Shown here: positions 35,384-43,326 of the stretch, in pieces | Layout: every line of letters starts with the position of its first letter | Numbering within the stretch: the first letter of the stretch is position 1 | From: Catellatospora sp. KI3 | Lineage (GTDB): Bacteria > Actinomycetota > Actinomycetes > Mycobacteriales > Micromonosporaceae | Assembly: GCF_029948125.1 (NCBI RefSeq) | Contig: NZ_JASAMB010000025.1 | Span: 1 to 64,000 of the forward strand | Length of the DNA: 64,000 nucleotides | Direction of reading: 5' to 3' | Position numbers and translations under genes: made by a program | Notes under the pieces: model-generated | What the model was told of the DNA's origin: nothing | The model's input: the letters and a program-made list of their open reading frames with translations, nothing else | Databases searched by the model: none

Positions 35384-35494
35384 CGATGTCAGTCCCTCCC
35401 CAGGAGCCCCTGGCGTGACCGTAATCGACTCCGGTGCCGCGCGTCACGAACTCGTTCGCGCCTGTGGATAACCCGCCGGGGAGGGACTGGAACG

Positions 35495-36496
35495 TCAGCC
35501 GAGCAGCGCGTCGACGACCGTGGTCGCGTTGTCCTCGTGCTTGGCGTACGCGTCGGGGAAGGCGGAGATCTGCACCGACTGGGCCGCCACCGTCAGCGGC
35601 AGGTTCTGCCAGCCGTCGACGGTGACCAGCACGGCGTAGAACGCGCCGGCCGAGTACGACGGCGTCATGATCTCCTGGACGGTGCCCCAGCTGCCGCTGG
35701 CCCGCTGCTGGAACAGGCCGACCGAGTCGTGGTCGGCGCCGGTGCCCTGGTGCGGGTAGTCCAGCGACTCGGGGACCGCGTAGCTGGCCAGGTTGTACAG
35801 CGCGCTCTCCTGCATGGCGGTGGCCACCGCGATCACCATGGCCCGCTTCGGCAGGCCCATGTTCTGCGCCTTCTTGACGATCGCCGCGGCGTTGTCCATC
35901 TGCAGTTGGTCCAGGCCCGCGACCGGCCTGACCACGCGCTTGGTCGGCTTGGGCTTCGGCGTCGGCTTGGGGGAGGGCTTGCTGGCGGCCGTCGGCTTCG
36001 GCGTCGCCGACCTGCTCGGTTTGGGCTTGGGCTTGGGCGAGGGGCTGAGCGTCGGGGAGGCGCTGGGGCTGGGCGAGGCGCTCGGCGACGGGGACCTGCT
36101 CGGCGCGGGTCCGGCCAGGTTGGGCGAGCGGCGCAGCAGCGACCGGCTGCCGTTGTCGTCGGTGGTGGCGACCCGCTCCACGGTCAGCGTCGGTGCGGGC
36201 TGCGCCGCCGCGTCCGGGTCGGTGCTGCCGCCGTTGGCGCCACTGAGCAGCGCGAACGTGCCCACGCCGACCAGTGCGGCGGTGGTGAGCAGCGGTGCCA
36301 CGGCGCGCTGCAGCGCGGTGGGGGTCGCCCGGTGGGCGGGCTCGTATCCGCCGTGACGGCCGCGCCGGGCCGGGGCTACGGCGCCGGAGGTGCGCGGACG
36401 GACGAGGGCGGTCGGCTGGAGCGCTGCGGGGGCGGTGGCGCGCCGGAACGACGCCTGTTCGCCAAAGGGCAGCTCACGGGGGTCACGCGGGGGCAT
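35495..36496 (-). CDS. Membrane-anchored cell-wall lytic protein with SP/KP stalk
   Basis: This 333-aa type II membrane protein has a single helix at residues about 60-80 (VAPLLTTAALVGVGTFALL), a long Ser-Pro then Lys-Pro stalk (residues about 125-195) and a C-terminal domain of about 125 residues with a lysozyme/transglycosylase-like AMQESALYN glutamate and DSVGLFQQRASGSWGT. Such proteins hydrolyse peptidoglycan outside the cell. I chose the ATG at 36496 because a good promoter lies just upstream of it, inside the longer possible frame. Confidence 0.85.
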   Translation of the reverse strand: MPPRDPRELPFGEQASFRRATAPAALQPTALVRPRTSGAVAPARRGRHGGYEPAHRATPTALQRAVAPLLTTAALVGVGTFALLSGANGGSTDPDAAAQPAPTLTVERVATTDDNGSRSLLRRSPNLAGPAPSRSPSPSASPSPSASPTLSPSPKPKPKPSRSATPKPTAASKPSPKPTPKPKPTKRVVRPVAGLDQLQMDNAAAIVKKAQNMGLPKRAMVIAVATAMQESALYNLASYAVPESLDYPHQGTGADHDSVGLFQQRASGSWGTVQEIMTPSYSAGAFYAVLVTVDGWQNLPLTVAAQSVQISAFPDAYAKHEDNATTVVDALLG

Positions 36497-36503
36497 GCCG
36501 GGA

Positions 36504-36531
36504 ATAGTAGAGACGCAAAACCGCAGGTCAA
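36504..36531 (-). promoter_or_regulatory. Promoter of the cell-wall lytic gene, leaderless
   Basis: On the minus strand TTGACC (36526-36531) and TACTAT (36504-36509) are 16 nt apart, a good sigma-70-like match. Seven nt separate the -10 from the ATG at 36496, so the mRNA is probably leaderless. I looked for a c-di-AMP (ydaO) riboswitch, which often precedes such genes, and did not see one. Confidence 0.6.
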
Positions 36532-36690
36532 AAGGGTTGTGCTCAGTTTTCTTCCAGCTCCGCCCCGATTTAGGGCGAATTACGGTGAGTTGTGCTGAGA
36601 AACTTTGCCCGCCTGGACGAATGTTGGGATCAGGTAAGGCTTTCCGGCCGACCCTGCCGGGGCGAGCGCGGGCTCGGTACAGTGCCGCGC

Positions 36691-37410
36691 GTGACCGAGC
36701 GCCCAACGCGGCCGCTGCCGCCCGCGGTCGACCCGTGGGCCGGGCAGGACGACACCGCCATCAACTACGTCGGCATGGTGGGCCTGCCGCCCCGGCCCGA
36801 GCCCACCGGCGTACTGCCGCAGCCCCAGGTGGTGTACGTCGAGCGGCCGCGTCGCCGCCGCTGGCCGTGGGTGCTGGGCGTGCTCGCCGTGCTCAGCCTC
36901 GCCGCCTGCGCCCTGGTCGCGGTGGTGACCGAGCCGATCCGGGCGCAGTTCCCCGTGCACGCCGAGATCCACGGTCGCATCGCCGGGTTCGTGGTCGACC
37001 CCGACCCCGAGGTCCGCGCCCAGGCTGCCAAGATCGTGGCGCGGATCAAGGCGGAGCAGGGCGCCGACGGCGCGTTCGCGGCGAAGCTGAACGATCCCGC
37101 CGACGCCGGGCGGCCCGTGGTCGTGTTCGGGGCGACCCGGCTGGTCTGGGATCCGGCCGCGGAGATGAAGAAGGCGATCGGCGGGCTGGGCGACGGCCGG
37201 GTCACCGACGTGCGGTCGTACCAGCTGAAAGCGCGCGACGCGCAGCTGCGCTGCGGCGACACCCGTGACGACCAGGGCACCGCGGTGGTGGTGTGCGCGT
37301 GGTTCGACCACGGCAGCGTCGGGGTCGGGCTCTTCTACGGCGGGCGTACGAAGGACGCCAGCGCCGCCGCACTCCGCGAGATCCGGGCGGCGATCCTCGT
37401 CAAGGATTGA
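36691..37410 (+). CDS. Single-pass membrane protein of unknown function
   Basis: This 239-aa protein has a Pro-rich cytosolic N-terminus, one transmembrane helix (WPWVLGVLAVLSLAACALVAVV, residues about 55-76) and an extracytoplasmic domain of about 160 residues (VVVFGATRLVWDPAAEMKKA, VVVCAWFDHGSVGVGLFYGG). I chose GTG 36691 because earlier codons overlap the promoter region of the divergent gene. No family is recognised. Confidence 0.75.
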   Translation: MTERPTRPLPPAVDPWAGQDDTAINYVGMVGLPPRPEPTGVLPQPQVVYVERPRRRRWPWVLGVLAVLSLAACALVAVVTEPIRAQFPVHAEIHGRIAGFVVDPDPEVRAQAAKIVARIKAEQGADGAFAAKLNDPADAGRPVVVFGATRLVWDPAAEMKKAIGGLGDGRVTDVRSYQLKARDAQLRCGDTRDDQGTAVVVCAWFDHGSVGVGLFYGGRTKDASAAALREIRAAILVKD

Positions 37411-37473
37411 CGACAGTCGCGGTTCTGGCTGGTCGGCGAGTTATCCACAGGCTCCGAACGGGCGGGGCCGCAG

Positions 37474-38034
37474 ATGTCTACCATCAGCCGGGTGAACGAG
37501 ACCCTGCACGCCGACGCGCTCGCCCTGCTGACCGGATGGCAGCCGCCCGCCGACGCGCACACCGACTGGCGCCGCACCCTCGACCTGCTCGAACTGGGAC
37601 CGCAGGTGATGGCCAAGCCGCATCCCGAGGGCCATGTGACCGCCAGTGCGGTGATCGTGTCGCACGACCGCAGCCGGGTGCTGCTGTGCCTGCACGGCAA
37701 GCACGACATCTGGTGCCAGGTCGGCGGCCACTGCGAGCCCGGCGACCACACGATGGCCGGGGCCGCGCTGCGGGAGGCGACCGAGGAGTCCGGGATCGCC
37801 GGACTGACCGTCGACCCGGTGCCGGTCGACGTCGACGTGCACGAGGTGCCGTGCGGCGGCCGAGCCAACCGCCACCACGACGTGATCTTCCTGGTGTACG
37901 CGCCGCCGCACGCCGAGGCGCAGGTCAGCGAGGAGTCGCACGAGCTGGGCTGGTTCGACCCGGCCGCCCTGCCCGCGCCGCTGGGCACCGACACCGACCG
38001 GGTCGTCGCCAACGCGCTGCGCCGGCTGGGCTGA
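37474..38034 (+). CDS. NUDIX hydrolase
   Basis: This 186-aa protein has a NUDIX box (VGGHCEPGDHTMAGAALREA followed by TEESGI) in the middle, with Asp in place of the usual first Glu. The family removes nucleoside diphosphates linked to another group; the substrate is unknown. It ends 3 nt before the endonuclease V gene, so the two are cotranscribed. ATG 37474 or GTG 37492 can be the start. Confidence 0.85.
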   Translation: MSTISRVNETLHADALALLTGWQPPADAHTDWRRTLDLLELGPQVMAKPHPEGHVTASAVIVSHDRSRVLLCLHGKHDIWCQVGGHCEPGDHTMAGAALREATEESGIAGLTVDPVPVDVDVHEVPCGGRANRHHDVIFLVYAPPHAEAQVSEESHELGWFDPAALPAPLGTDTDRVVANALRRLG

Positions 38035-38037
38035 GCC

Positions 38038-38751
38038 GTGCTGATCGAGCACGAACCGTGGCCGCGCGACGCCGAGGAGGCCGAACGCGTCCAGCTGTCG
38101 CTGCGGGCGCGGGTTGTTGCCGAGGGGGAGGTCACCGGGGCGCGGACCGTGGCGGGGCTGGACGTGTCGTACGACCCGGACTCCGCGCGCGTCGTGGCGG
38201 CCGCGGTCGTGCTCGCCCTGCCCGACCTGAGCGTGTTGGAGGCGGTGACCGTCCCCGGCGAGGCGACCTTCCCGTACATGACCGGCCTGCTCGCCTTCCG
38301 TGAGCTGCCGACGCTGGTCGAGGCGCTGCGACGGCTCACGGTCACCCCGGACGTGCTGGTCTGCGACGGGTACGGCATCGCCCACCCGCGCCGCTTCGGC
38401 CTGGCCTGCCACGTCGGAATCCTGACCGGCCTGCCGACCTTCGGGGTGGCCAAGACGCCGCCGCCGCTGGCCCGCCCCGACGGGACCGCGAGCGCCTCCG
38501 CCGCCCCCGGCCCGGCGCGCGGGGACTGGTCGCCGCTGGTCGAGGACGGGCAGGTGCTGGGGCGGGCGCTGCGTACCCGGGCAGGCGTCAAACCGGTCTT
38601 CGTCTCCGTCGGCCACCGCGTCGGCATCGACGCCGCCACCGACCTCACCCTGGCCCTGTGCCGCGGTTTCCGGCTGCCGGAGACCACCCGCCAGGCCGAC
38701 CACCTGTCCCGACGAGTGCTGGGAGGCGCGTATGCCACCGACCGACCGTGA
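38038..38751 (+). CDS. nfi: Endonuclease V (deoxyinosine 3'-endonuclease)
   Basis: This 237-aa enzyme cleaves near deoxyinosine in damaged DNA. The metal-binding Asp is in TVAGLDVSYD, the Glu in VPGEATFPYMTGLLAFRELP and the second Asp in VLVCDGYGIAHPRRFGLACH. It starts at GTG 38038. The next gene begins inside its last 20 bp. Confidence 0.92.
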   Translation: MLIEHEPWPRDAEEAERVQLSLRARVVAEGEVTGARTVAGLDVSYDPDSARVVAAAVVLALPDLSVLEAVTVPGEATFPYMTGLLAFRELPTLVEALRRLTVTPDVLVCDGYGIAHPRRFGLACHVGILTGLPTFGVAKTPPPLARPDGTASASAAPGPARGDWSPLVEDGQVLGRALRTRAGVKPVFVSVGHRVGIDAATDLTLALCRGFRLPETTRQADHLSRRVLGGAYATDRP

Positions 38752-39160
38752 CGCCAACGCCGCGCTGCGGGCCCGTTTCGACGAGGTCCACGCGCGCTAC
38801 ACCCACCTGCGCGACAACGTCGCCGAACTCAAGCGCCGCCTGGACGGGCTGGAGGTGACGGCGAAGTCGCCCGACGGCACCGTCACCGTGGCCGTCGGCG
38901 CCCGGGGCCAGCTCACCAAGCTGCGCCTGCACGACAGGGCGTACGCGCACCGCCCGGAGCGGCTCGCCGACCTGATCACCGAGACGACTCGCAAGGCCGA
39001 GACCGCCGCGGGTGCGGCGGTGCTGCGGCTGACCGCGCAGGTGGTGCCCGCCGAGGCGGGCGTGGCCGAGCTGCTGCGCGGCGGCGACCTGGGCGGGCTG
39101 CTGCGCCGCCATGACGAGGCCCTCGGCTGGCGCCCGGCAGGCGACGATGGACGGGGGTGA
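38732..39160 (+). CDS. YbaB/EbfC-like DNA-binding family protein
   Basis: This 142-aa protein has the YbaB pattern: an N-terminal helix (RARFDEVHARYTHLRDNVAE), a beta segment (SPDGTVTVAVGARGQLTKLRL) and a C-terminal helix. GGGAGG at 38721-38726 precedes ATG 38732. In actinobacteria such YbaB-like genes often pair with WXG100 genes in type VII secretion loci, as here, rather than with recR. Confidence 0.8.
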   Translation: MPPTDRDANAALRARFDEVHARYTHLRDNVAELKRRLDGLEVTAKSPDGTVTVAVGARGQLTKLRLHDRAYAHRPERLADLITETTRKAETAAGAAVLRLTAQVVPAEAGVAELLRGGDLGGLLRRHDEALGWRPAGDDGRG

Positions 39161-39476
39161 GCTGCGGCTCGACCTCGACGCGGCGGTGCGGGCCGGCAGT
39201 GACCTGCACGACGCCGCCGAGCGGATGACCCGCCTGCGTGAAGGCGCCGGGGAGCTGCTCGCGACGGGCGGCGCCGCCTCGCCGTGGGGACGCGACGCGC
39301 TCGGCAAGGCGTTCGCCGCCAACTACGACCCGTACGCCGAACCGGTCCTGCGCCTGTGGCACGACGCGGCGCGGCGGGCCGCGCTGATGGGTGAGCAGAT
39401 CGTCGCGGCGGCCCGGCGCGCGGCCGCGGTCGACGAGGCGGGTGCGCGGCGCCTGGACCGGACGGGCGGATTGTGA
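39147..39476 (+). CDS. WXG100-like protein
   Basis: This 109-aa protein is helical with a central turn bearing ASPWGRDALGKAFAANYDP, the position of the WxG turn in ESAT-6-like proteins, followed by a long helix. It begins inside the YbaB-like gene (14-bp overlap). It probably forms a secreted or partner dimer associated with type VII secretion. Confidence 0.75.
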   Translation: MDGGELRLDLDAAVRAGSDLHDAAERMTRLREGAGELLATGGAASPWGRDALGKAFAANYDPYAEPVLRLWHDAARRAALMGEQIVAAARRAAAVDEAGARRLDRTGGL

Positions 39477-39653
39477 GGCCGGTCACCGGCGGGGATCGCG
39501 GCACCTGCTGGTGGTGTTGTGAAATGCGGGGCAAGTGCGCAGGCGGGGACGGGTGGGACGTGTTCTGCGCCGCGTCCGCCCCCGGCTGCCTGCTCACCCT
39601 CCGGACGGACCGGGCAGAATGGGAGCATCAAACCTAGGGGCGGAGGATAGGTC

Positions 39654-40322
39654 GTGGCTGAGCTGCGCTGTGTGGTGGCGGTGGACGGTCCGTCGGGCTC
39701 GGGCAAGTCGACGGTGTCGCGTCGGCTGGCGCAGCGGCTGGACGCCCGCTACCTGGACACCGGCGCCATGTACCGCGCCGCCACCTGGGCGGTGCTGCAG
39801 GCCGGGGTCGACCTGGCCGACGCCGACGGCATCGCCAAGGTCGTCATCGACCTCGAACTGCTGATCACCACCGACCCCGCGCACCCCTCGATCAGCGCCA
39901 ACGGCGAGAACGTCGACGCGCCGATCCGCGGGCCCGAGGTCACCGCCGCCGTGTCGGCGGTGTCGGCCGTGCCGTTCGTGCGGCAGGTCCTGGTCGCCCG
40001 CCAGCGCGCGCTCATCGAGGAGTCGGCCCGGATCGTGGTCGAAGGCCGCGACATCGGCAACGTGGTCGCCCCCGACGCCGACCTGAAGGTCTTCCTGACC
40101 GCCTCCTCGGCCGAGCGCGCCCGCCGTCGCAGCAGCGAGAACGCCACCGATCACGCCGCGACCGAGGCCGACCTGGCCCGCCGTGATCACCTGGACTCCA
40201 CCCGCAAGGTCGACCCGTTGCAGCAGGCCGCCGACGCGGTCGTGCTCGACTCGACCGAGCTGGGCATCGATGAGGTCGTCAGCGAGCTGCACCGGCTGCT
40301 GACGACAAGGAAGGCAGCATGA
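39654..40322 (+). CDS. cmk: Cytidylate kinase
   Basis: This 222-aa enzyme phosphorylates CMP/dCMP. P-loop GPSGSGKSTVSRRLAQ is at residues about 11-26, then YLDTGAMYRA and VVEGRDIGNVVAPDADLKVF. GGAGGAT at 39642-39648 precedes GTG 39654. Its stop codon overlaps the ATG of a 27-codon leader ORF that leads to der. Confidence 0.95.
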   Translation: MAELRCVVAVDGPSGSGKSTVSRRLAQRLDARYLDTGAMYRAATWAVLQAGVDLADADGIAKVVIDLELLITTDPAHPSISANGENVDAPIRGPEVTAAVSAVSAVPFVRQVLVARQRALIEESARIVVEGRDIGNVVAPDADLKVFLTASSAERARRRSSENATDHAATEADLARRDHLDSTRKVDPLQQAADAVVLDSTELGIDEVVSELHRLLTTRKAA

Positions 40323-40402
40323 GCGAGCGTAGCGAGCGAATCATGGGCGCAGGGCGGCTTGTGCCTCATGCCGTTTCCGCGCGGAGCGGGGAAACGGCAT
40401 GA
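40319..40402 (+). CDS. 27-codon leader peptide ORF coupling cmk to der
   Basis: The ATG overlaps the cmk TGA (ATGA) and its own TGA overlaps the der ATG (ATGA), so ribosomes could pass from cmk to der through it. It begins [12 protein letters not shown], encoded by an imperfect repeat of GAGCGA/AGCGAG. Its second half crosses the hairpin that hides the der start. It is too small for standard gene calling. Confidence 0.6.
   Translation: MSERSERIMGAGRLVPHAVSARSGETA
40367..40401 (+). promoter_or_regulatory. Hairpin sequestering the der start codon
   Basis: A perfect 12-bp stem (40367-40378 CATGCCGTTTCC with 40390-40401) has an 11-nt loop. The der ATG (40399-40401) is the last three bases of the 3' arm, and the possible ribosome-binding GGAG (40383-40386) is in the loop. 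Ribosomes translating the 27-codon leader would melt it. Confidence 0.65.
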
Positions 40403-41817
40403 GCAACTCTGAGTGGACCGAGCTGGCCGTCGTCGAGACGGCGGAGCCGGAGGAGGCGGCCGGTCCGGTCGCTCCGCAGCCGGTCCTGGCGGTGGTCGGC
40501 CGCCCCAACGTGGGCAAGTCCACCCTCGTCAACCGCATCATCGGCCGCCGCCAGGCGGTCGTCGAGGACATCCCCGGCGTGACCCGCGACCGCGTCGCGT
40601 ACGACGCGCAGTGGGCCGGTCGCCGGTTCACCGTGGTCGACACCGGGGGCTGGGAGCCCGACGCCAAGGACCGCGCCGCGGCCATCGCCGCGCAGGCCGA
40701 GGCGGCTGTCGCCATGGCCGACGTGGTGCTGTTCGTGGTCGACTCGACCGTGGGCGCCACCGACGTCGACGAGAAGGCCGTACGGATGCTGCGCCGCAGC
40801 TCCAAGCCGGTGCTGCTGGTCGCCAACAAGGCCGACAACAACGCCATGGAGCACGAGGCGCACGCGCTGTGGGGCCTGGGTCTCGGCCAGCCGTGGGCGG
40901 TGTCGGCGCTGCACGGCCGCGGCTCCGGTGACCTGCTCGACGCGGTGCTGGAGGCGTTCCCGAAGGAGGCTCCGCGCGAGACGTTCCTCGCCGGGCCGCG
41001 CGGCCCTCGCCGGGTGGCGCTGGTCGGCCGCCCCAACGTGGGCAAGTCCAGCCTGCTCAACCGGCTGGCCAACGAGGAGCGCTCGGTCGTCGACGCCGTC
41101 GCCGGCACCACCGTCGACCCGGTCGACTCGCTGGTCGTCATCGGCGGCGAGACCTGGCAGTTCGTCGACACCGCCGGGCTGCGCAAGCGCGTGGGCAAGG
41201 CCAGCGGCACGGAGTACTTCGCGTCGCTGCGTACCGCGGCGGCGATCGAGGCTTCCGAGGTCACCGTGGTGCTGCTCGACTCCAGTGAGGTCATCAGCGA
41301 GCAGGACCAGCGCCTGCTGTCGATGGTGACCGAGGCCGGCCGCGGCGTGGTGCTCGCCTTCAACAAGTGGGACCTCGTCGACGCCGACCGGCGGCACTAC
41401 CTGGACAAGGAGATCGAGCGGGAGCTCAAGCGCATCCCGTGGGCGCTGCGCGTCAACATCTCCGCCAAGACCGGCCGGGCCGTCGAGAAGATCGCTCCGG
41501 CGCTGCGTACCGCGCTGACCAGCTGGGAGAAGCGCATCCCGACCGGCCAGCTCAACCAGTGGCTGACCGCGCTGGTGCAGGCGACCCCGCACCCGGTGCG
41601 CGGCGGCCGCGCCCCGCGCATCCTGTTCGCCACCCAGCCCGGCATCGCCCCGCCGAAGTTCGTCCTGTTCACGACGGCTCCGCTGGACCCCGGCTACATC
41701 CGCTTCGTCGAGCGCAAGCTCCGCGAGGAGTTCGGCTTCGACGGCAGCCCCATCGACATCTCCGTCAAGCCTCGTAAAGAGAAGGGCCCCGGCGGCCGCG
41801 GCAAGACCCACGGCTGA
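40399..41817 (+). CDS. der: Der (EngA), double-domain ribosome-assembly GTPase
   Basis: This 472-aa protein has two tandem GTPase domains ([14 protein letters not shown] and [14 protein letters not shown], with DTGGWE / DTAGL switch motifs and NKAD / NKWD specificity motifs) and a C-terminal KH-like domain. Der is needed for 50S ribosome maturation. The start ATG 40399 is unusual in lying within a stable hairpin; its expression probably depends on translation of the preceding leader ORF. Confidence 0.96.
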   Translation: MSNSEWTELAVVETAEPEEAAGPVAPQPVLAVVGRPNVGKSTLVNRIIGRRQAVVEDIPGVTRDRVAYDAQWAGRRFTVVDTGGWEPDAKDRAAAIAAQAEAAVAMADVVLFVVDSTVGATDVDEKAVRMLRRSSKPVLLVANKADNNAMEHEAHALWGLGLGQPWAVSALHGRGSGDLLDAVLEAFPKEAPRETFLAGPRGPRRVALVGRPNVGKSSLLNRLANEERSVVDAVAGTTVDPVDSLVVIGGETWQFVDTAGLRKRVGKASGTEYFASLRTAAAIEASEVTVVLLDSSEVISEQDQRLLSMVTEAGRGVVLAFNKWDLVDADRRHYLDKEIERELKRIPWALRVNISAKTGRAVEKIAPALRTALTSWEKRIPTGQLNQWLTALVQATPHPVRGGRAPRILFATQPGIAPPKFVLFTTAPLDPGYIRFVERKLREEFGFDGSPIDISVKPRKEKGPGGRGKTHG

Positions 41818-41835
41818 CCGCCACCAGCACCTTCC

Positions 41836-41867
41836 AGGGCCGGCCCCGCACCCGCGGGACCGGCCCT
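41836..41867 (+). terminator. Terminator after der
   Basis: A 14-bp stem with one mismatch (41836-41849 with 41854-41867), an ACCC loop and a short TTTC follow the der stop by 18 nt. It can also serve the convergent HMA gene. Confidence 0.7.
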
Positions 41868-41886
41868 TTCGCGTCGGCGGGGGCGG

Positions 41887-42096
41887 TCAGAGGGGGATGG
41901 CGGGGTAGCCGTGGTGGGTGATGGCGGCGGCTACGTCGGCGGGGGTGGTGGCGGGGGAGAGGTCTACCTCGGTACGGGCGGCGGTGTGGCTGGTGCGGGT
42001 GGCCAGGACGCCGGGGAGCCGGGATACGGCCTGGTCGATGAGGTCGGCGCAGTTCTCGCAGTGGATGCCGGAGACGGCGAAGGCGTGCTTGCCCAT
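41887..42096 (-). CDS. Heavy-metal-associated (CopZ-like) metallochaperone
   Basis: This 69-aa single HMA domain has the metal-binding GIHCENC motif (residues about 10-16) and typical secondary structure order. It binds Cu(I) or a similar ion and hands it to a P-type ATPase, although none is nearby. GAGGAGC lies about 5 nt before the ATG at 42096. It is divergent from the ArsR gene. Confidence 0.9.
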   Translation of the reverse strand: MGKHAFAVSGIHCENCADLIDQAVSRLPGVLATRTSHTAARTEVDLSPATTPADVAAAITHHGYPAIPL

Positions 42097-42184
42097 GTGG
42101 CTCCTCGGTTGGCGTCGGCGGGGGATTCGAGGGGATAACGGCGATTTGCGGGCAGGGGTGACCGAGGCGAGCCTATTTTAGGCG

Positions 42185-42211
42185 TTGCTTATATAAGGTG
42201 CGACGTATATT
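42185..42211 (+). promoter_or_regulatory. ArsR-gene promoter with inverted repeat, leaderless
   Basis: TTGCTT (42185-42190) and TATATT (42206-42211) form a short-spaced promoter. The arsR-like gene starts with GTG 8 nt after the -10, so the mRNA should be leaderless. ATATA (42191-42195) and TATAT (42206-42210) form an inverted repeat across the spacer, a possible autoregulatory operator. The A/T-rich stretch stands out from the surrounding sequence. Confidence 0.5.
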
Positions 42212-42219
42212 GTCGGTAC

Positions 42220-42582
42220 GTGCACGCGTTCGACATTCTCGGCGACCCCGTCCGGCGTCGGATCCTCGAACTGCTCGCCTCCGGTGAGCGGTCCGCGGGC
42301 GAACTCGCCGCCGTGGTGGGGTCCGAGTTCGGGATCTCGCAACCCGCCGTCTCCCAGCACCTGAAGGTGCTGCGGGACAACGGCTTCGCGACGGTACGTG
42401 CCGAGGGCACGCGCCGCCTCTACGCCGTCGACGCCGAACCGCTCCGGCAGGTCGACGAGTGGCTCGATCCCTACCGGCGCTTCTGGACGCAGCGCCTGGA
42501 CGCCCTGGCCACCGAGCTGGCCCGGGGCAGACGAGAGCGGCGCGACGCCGACCCGACCACCAACGGCAAGGAGCACCCATGA
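42220..42582 (+). CDS. ArsR-family transcriptional regulator
   Basis: This 120-aa winged-helix protein (DILGDPVRRRILELLASGER, ISQPAVSQHLKVLRDNGFAT, EGTRRLYAVD) has no metal-binding cysteine motif. It belongs to the group coupled to SRPBCC genes: its TGA overlaps the ATG of the next gene. It probably represses its own operon through the inverted repeat in the promoter. Confidence 0.92.
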   Translation: MHAFDILGDPVRRRILELLASGERSAGELAAVVGSEFGISQPAVSQHLKVLRDNGFATVRAEGTRRLYAVDAEPLRQVDEWLDPYRRFWTQRLDALATELARGRRERRDADPTTNGKEHP

Positions 42583-43154
42583 GCACGACCGAGCACGCCA
42601 GGACCGACATCGAGCTGTACCGTCGCGAGATCGCCGCGGGCGAGGCCCGCTGCGCGGTGTTCCGCCGGGTGTACGACGCCGACATCGAGGACGTGTGGGA
42701 CGCCTGCACCGACCCTGAGCGGCTGGCCCGGTGGTACGCCCCGGTCCAGGGCGACCTGCGGCCCGGCGGCGAATTCACCCAGGGCGACTTCGGACCCGGC
42801 CGGGTGGTGCGCTGCGAGGCGCCGCGGCTGCTGACCGTCGCGCTGGGCGGCGGCGACCCGGCCCCCGACGAGATCGAGCTGCGCCTGTCGCAGGGCCCGG
42901 ACGGCACCACGATCCTGGAGTTCGAGCACGCCACGACGCTGACCGAGCACAGCATCGGCGGGCAGCTGTTCGACGCGGTGTACTGCATGGGCGGCGGGTA
43001 CGGCCCGCGCCTGGTCACGCTGGACCGCTACCTGGCCGGGGTGCTCGGCGAGGTGGACGCTACCCAGCTGCACCTGCGCGAAGACCTGCGCCCCGCCATC
43101 GAACACGCCATGTCCACCCTGGCCGGCCTGATCGAAAAGGACAAGAACCGCTGA
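42579..43154 (+). CDS. SRPBCC/AHSA1-family protein
   Basis: This 191-aa protein has the AHSA1-like SRPBCC fold (DIEDVWDACTDPERLARWYA, GDLRPGGEFTQGDFGPGRVV). AAGGAG at 42568-42573 precedes ATG 42579, which overlaps the ArsR stop (ATGA). ArsR plus SRPBCC pairs are common in actinobacteria; the domain binds a hydrophobic ligand, and the ligand here is unknown. Confidence 0.9.
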   Translation: MSTTEHARTDIELYRREIAAGEARCAVFRRVYDADIEDVWDACTDPERLARWYAPVQGDLRPGGEFTQGDFGPGRVVRCEAPRLLTVALGGGDPAPDEIELRLSQGPDGTTILEFEHATTLTEHSIGGQLFDAVYCMGGGYGPRLVTLDRYLAGVLGEVDATQLHLREDLRPAIEHAMSTLAGLIEKDKNR

Positions 43155-43175
43155 CCGGGGCAGGCGCGTTCGAGT

Positions 43176-43239
43176 GTGCGGTTTCGGGGAAACTGCGGCA
43201 ATGGGCGCCCGGATTCGTGCAGTTTCCCCGAAACTGCAC
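43176..43239 (+). repeat. Family B inverted repeat, copy 2 (64 bp)
   Basis: 21-nt arms (43176-43196 and 43219-43239) with one mismatch and a 22-nt spacer lie between the SRPBCC and type III PKS genes. It contains the same GGTTTCGGGGAAACTGC core as copies 1 and 3. Confidence 0.9.
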
Positions 43240-43326
43240 GCCACCCACCACCCGCGCCAGGTGCCGCGGCCGCGACGCGGTGTCGGGGTGAGACGGCCGG
43301 GCGGGTGGGCGCGGTAGGGTCGGGTG

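Noticed and set aside
36580-37311. A 243-codon minus-strand frame opposite the single-pass membrane protein
   Set aside because: No start signal; the plus-strand gene has a clear transmembrane helix and coding bias.
27504-39476. Integrative element with att sites or a transposase
   Set aside because: No integrase, transposase or flanking direct repeats were seen at the island edges; only synteny and composition suggest acquisition.
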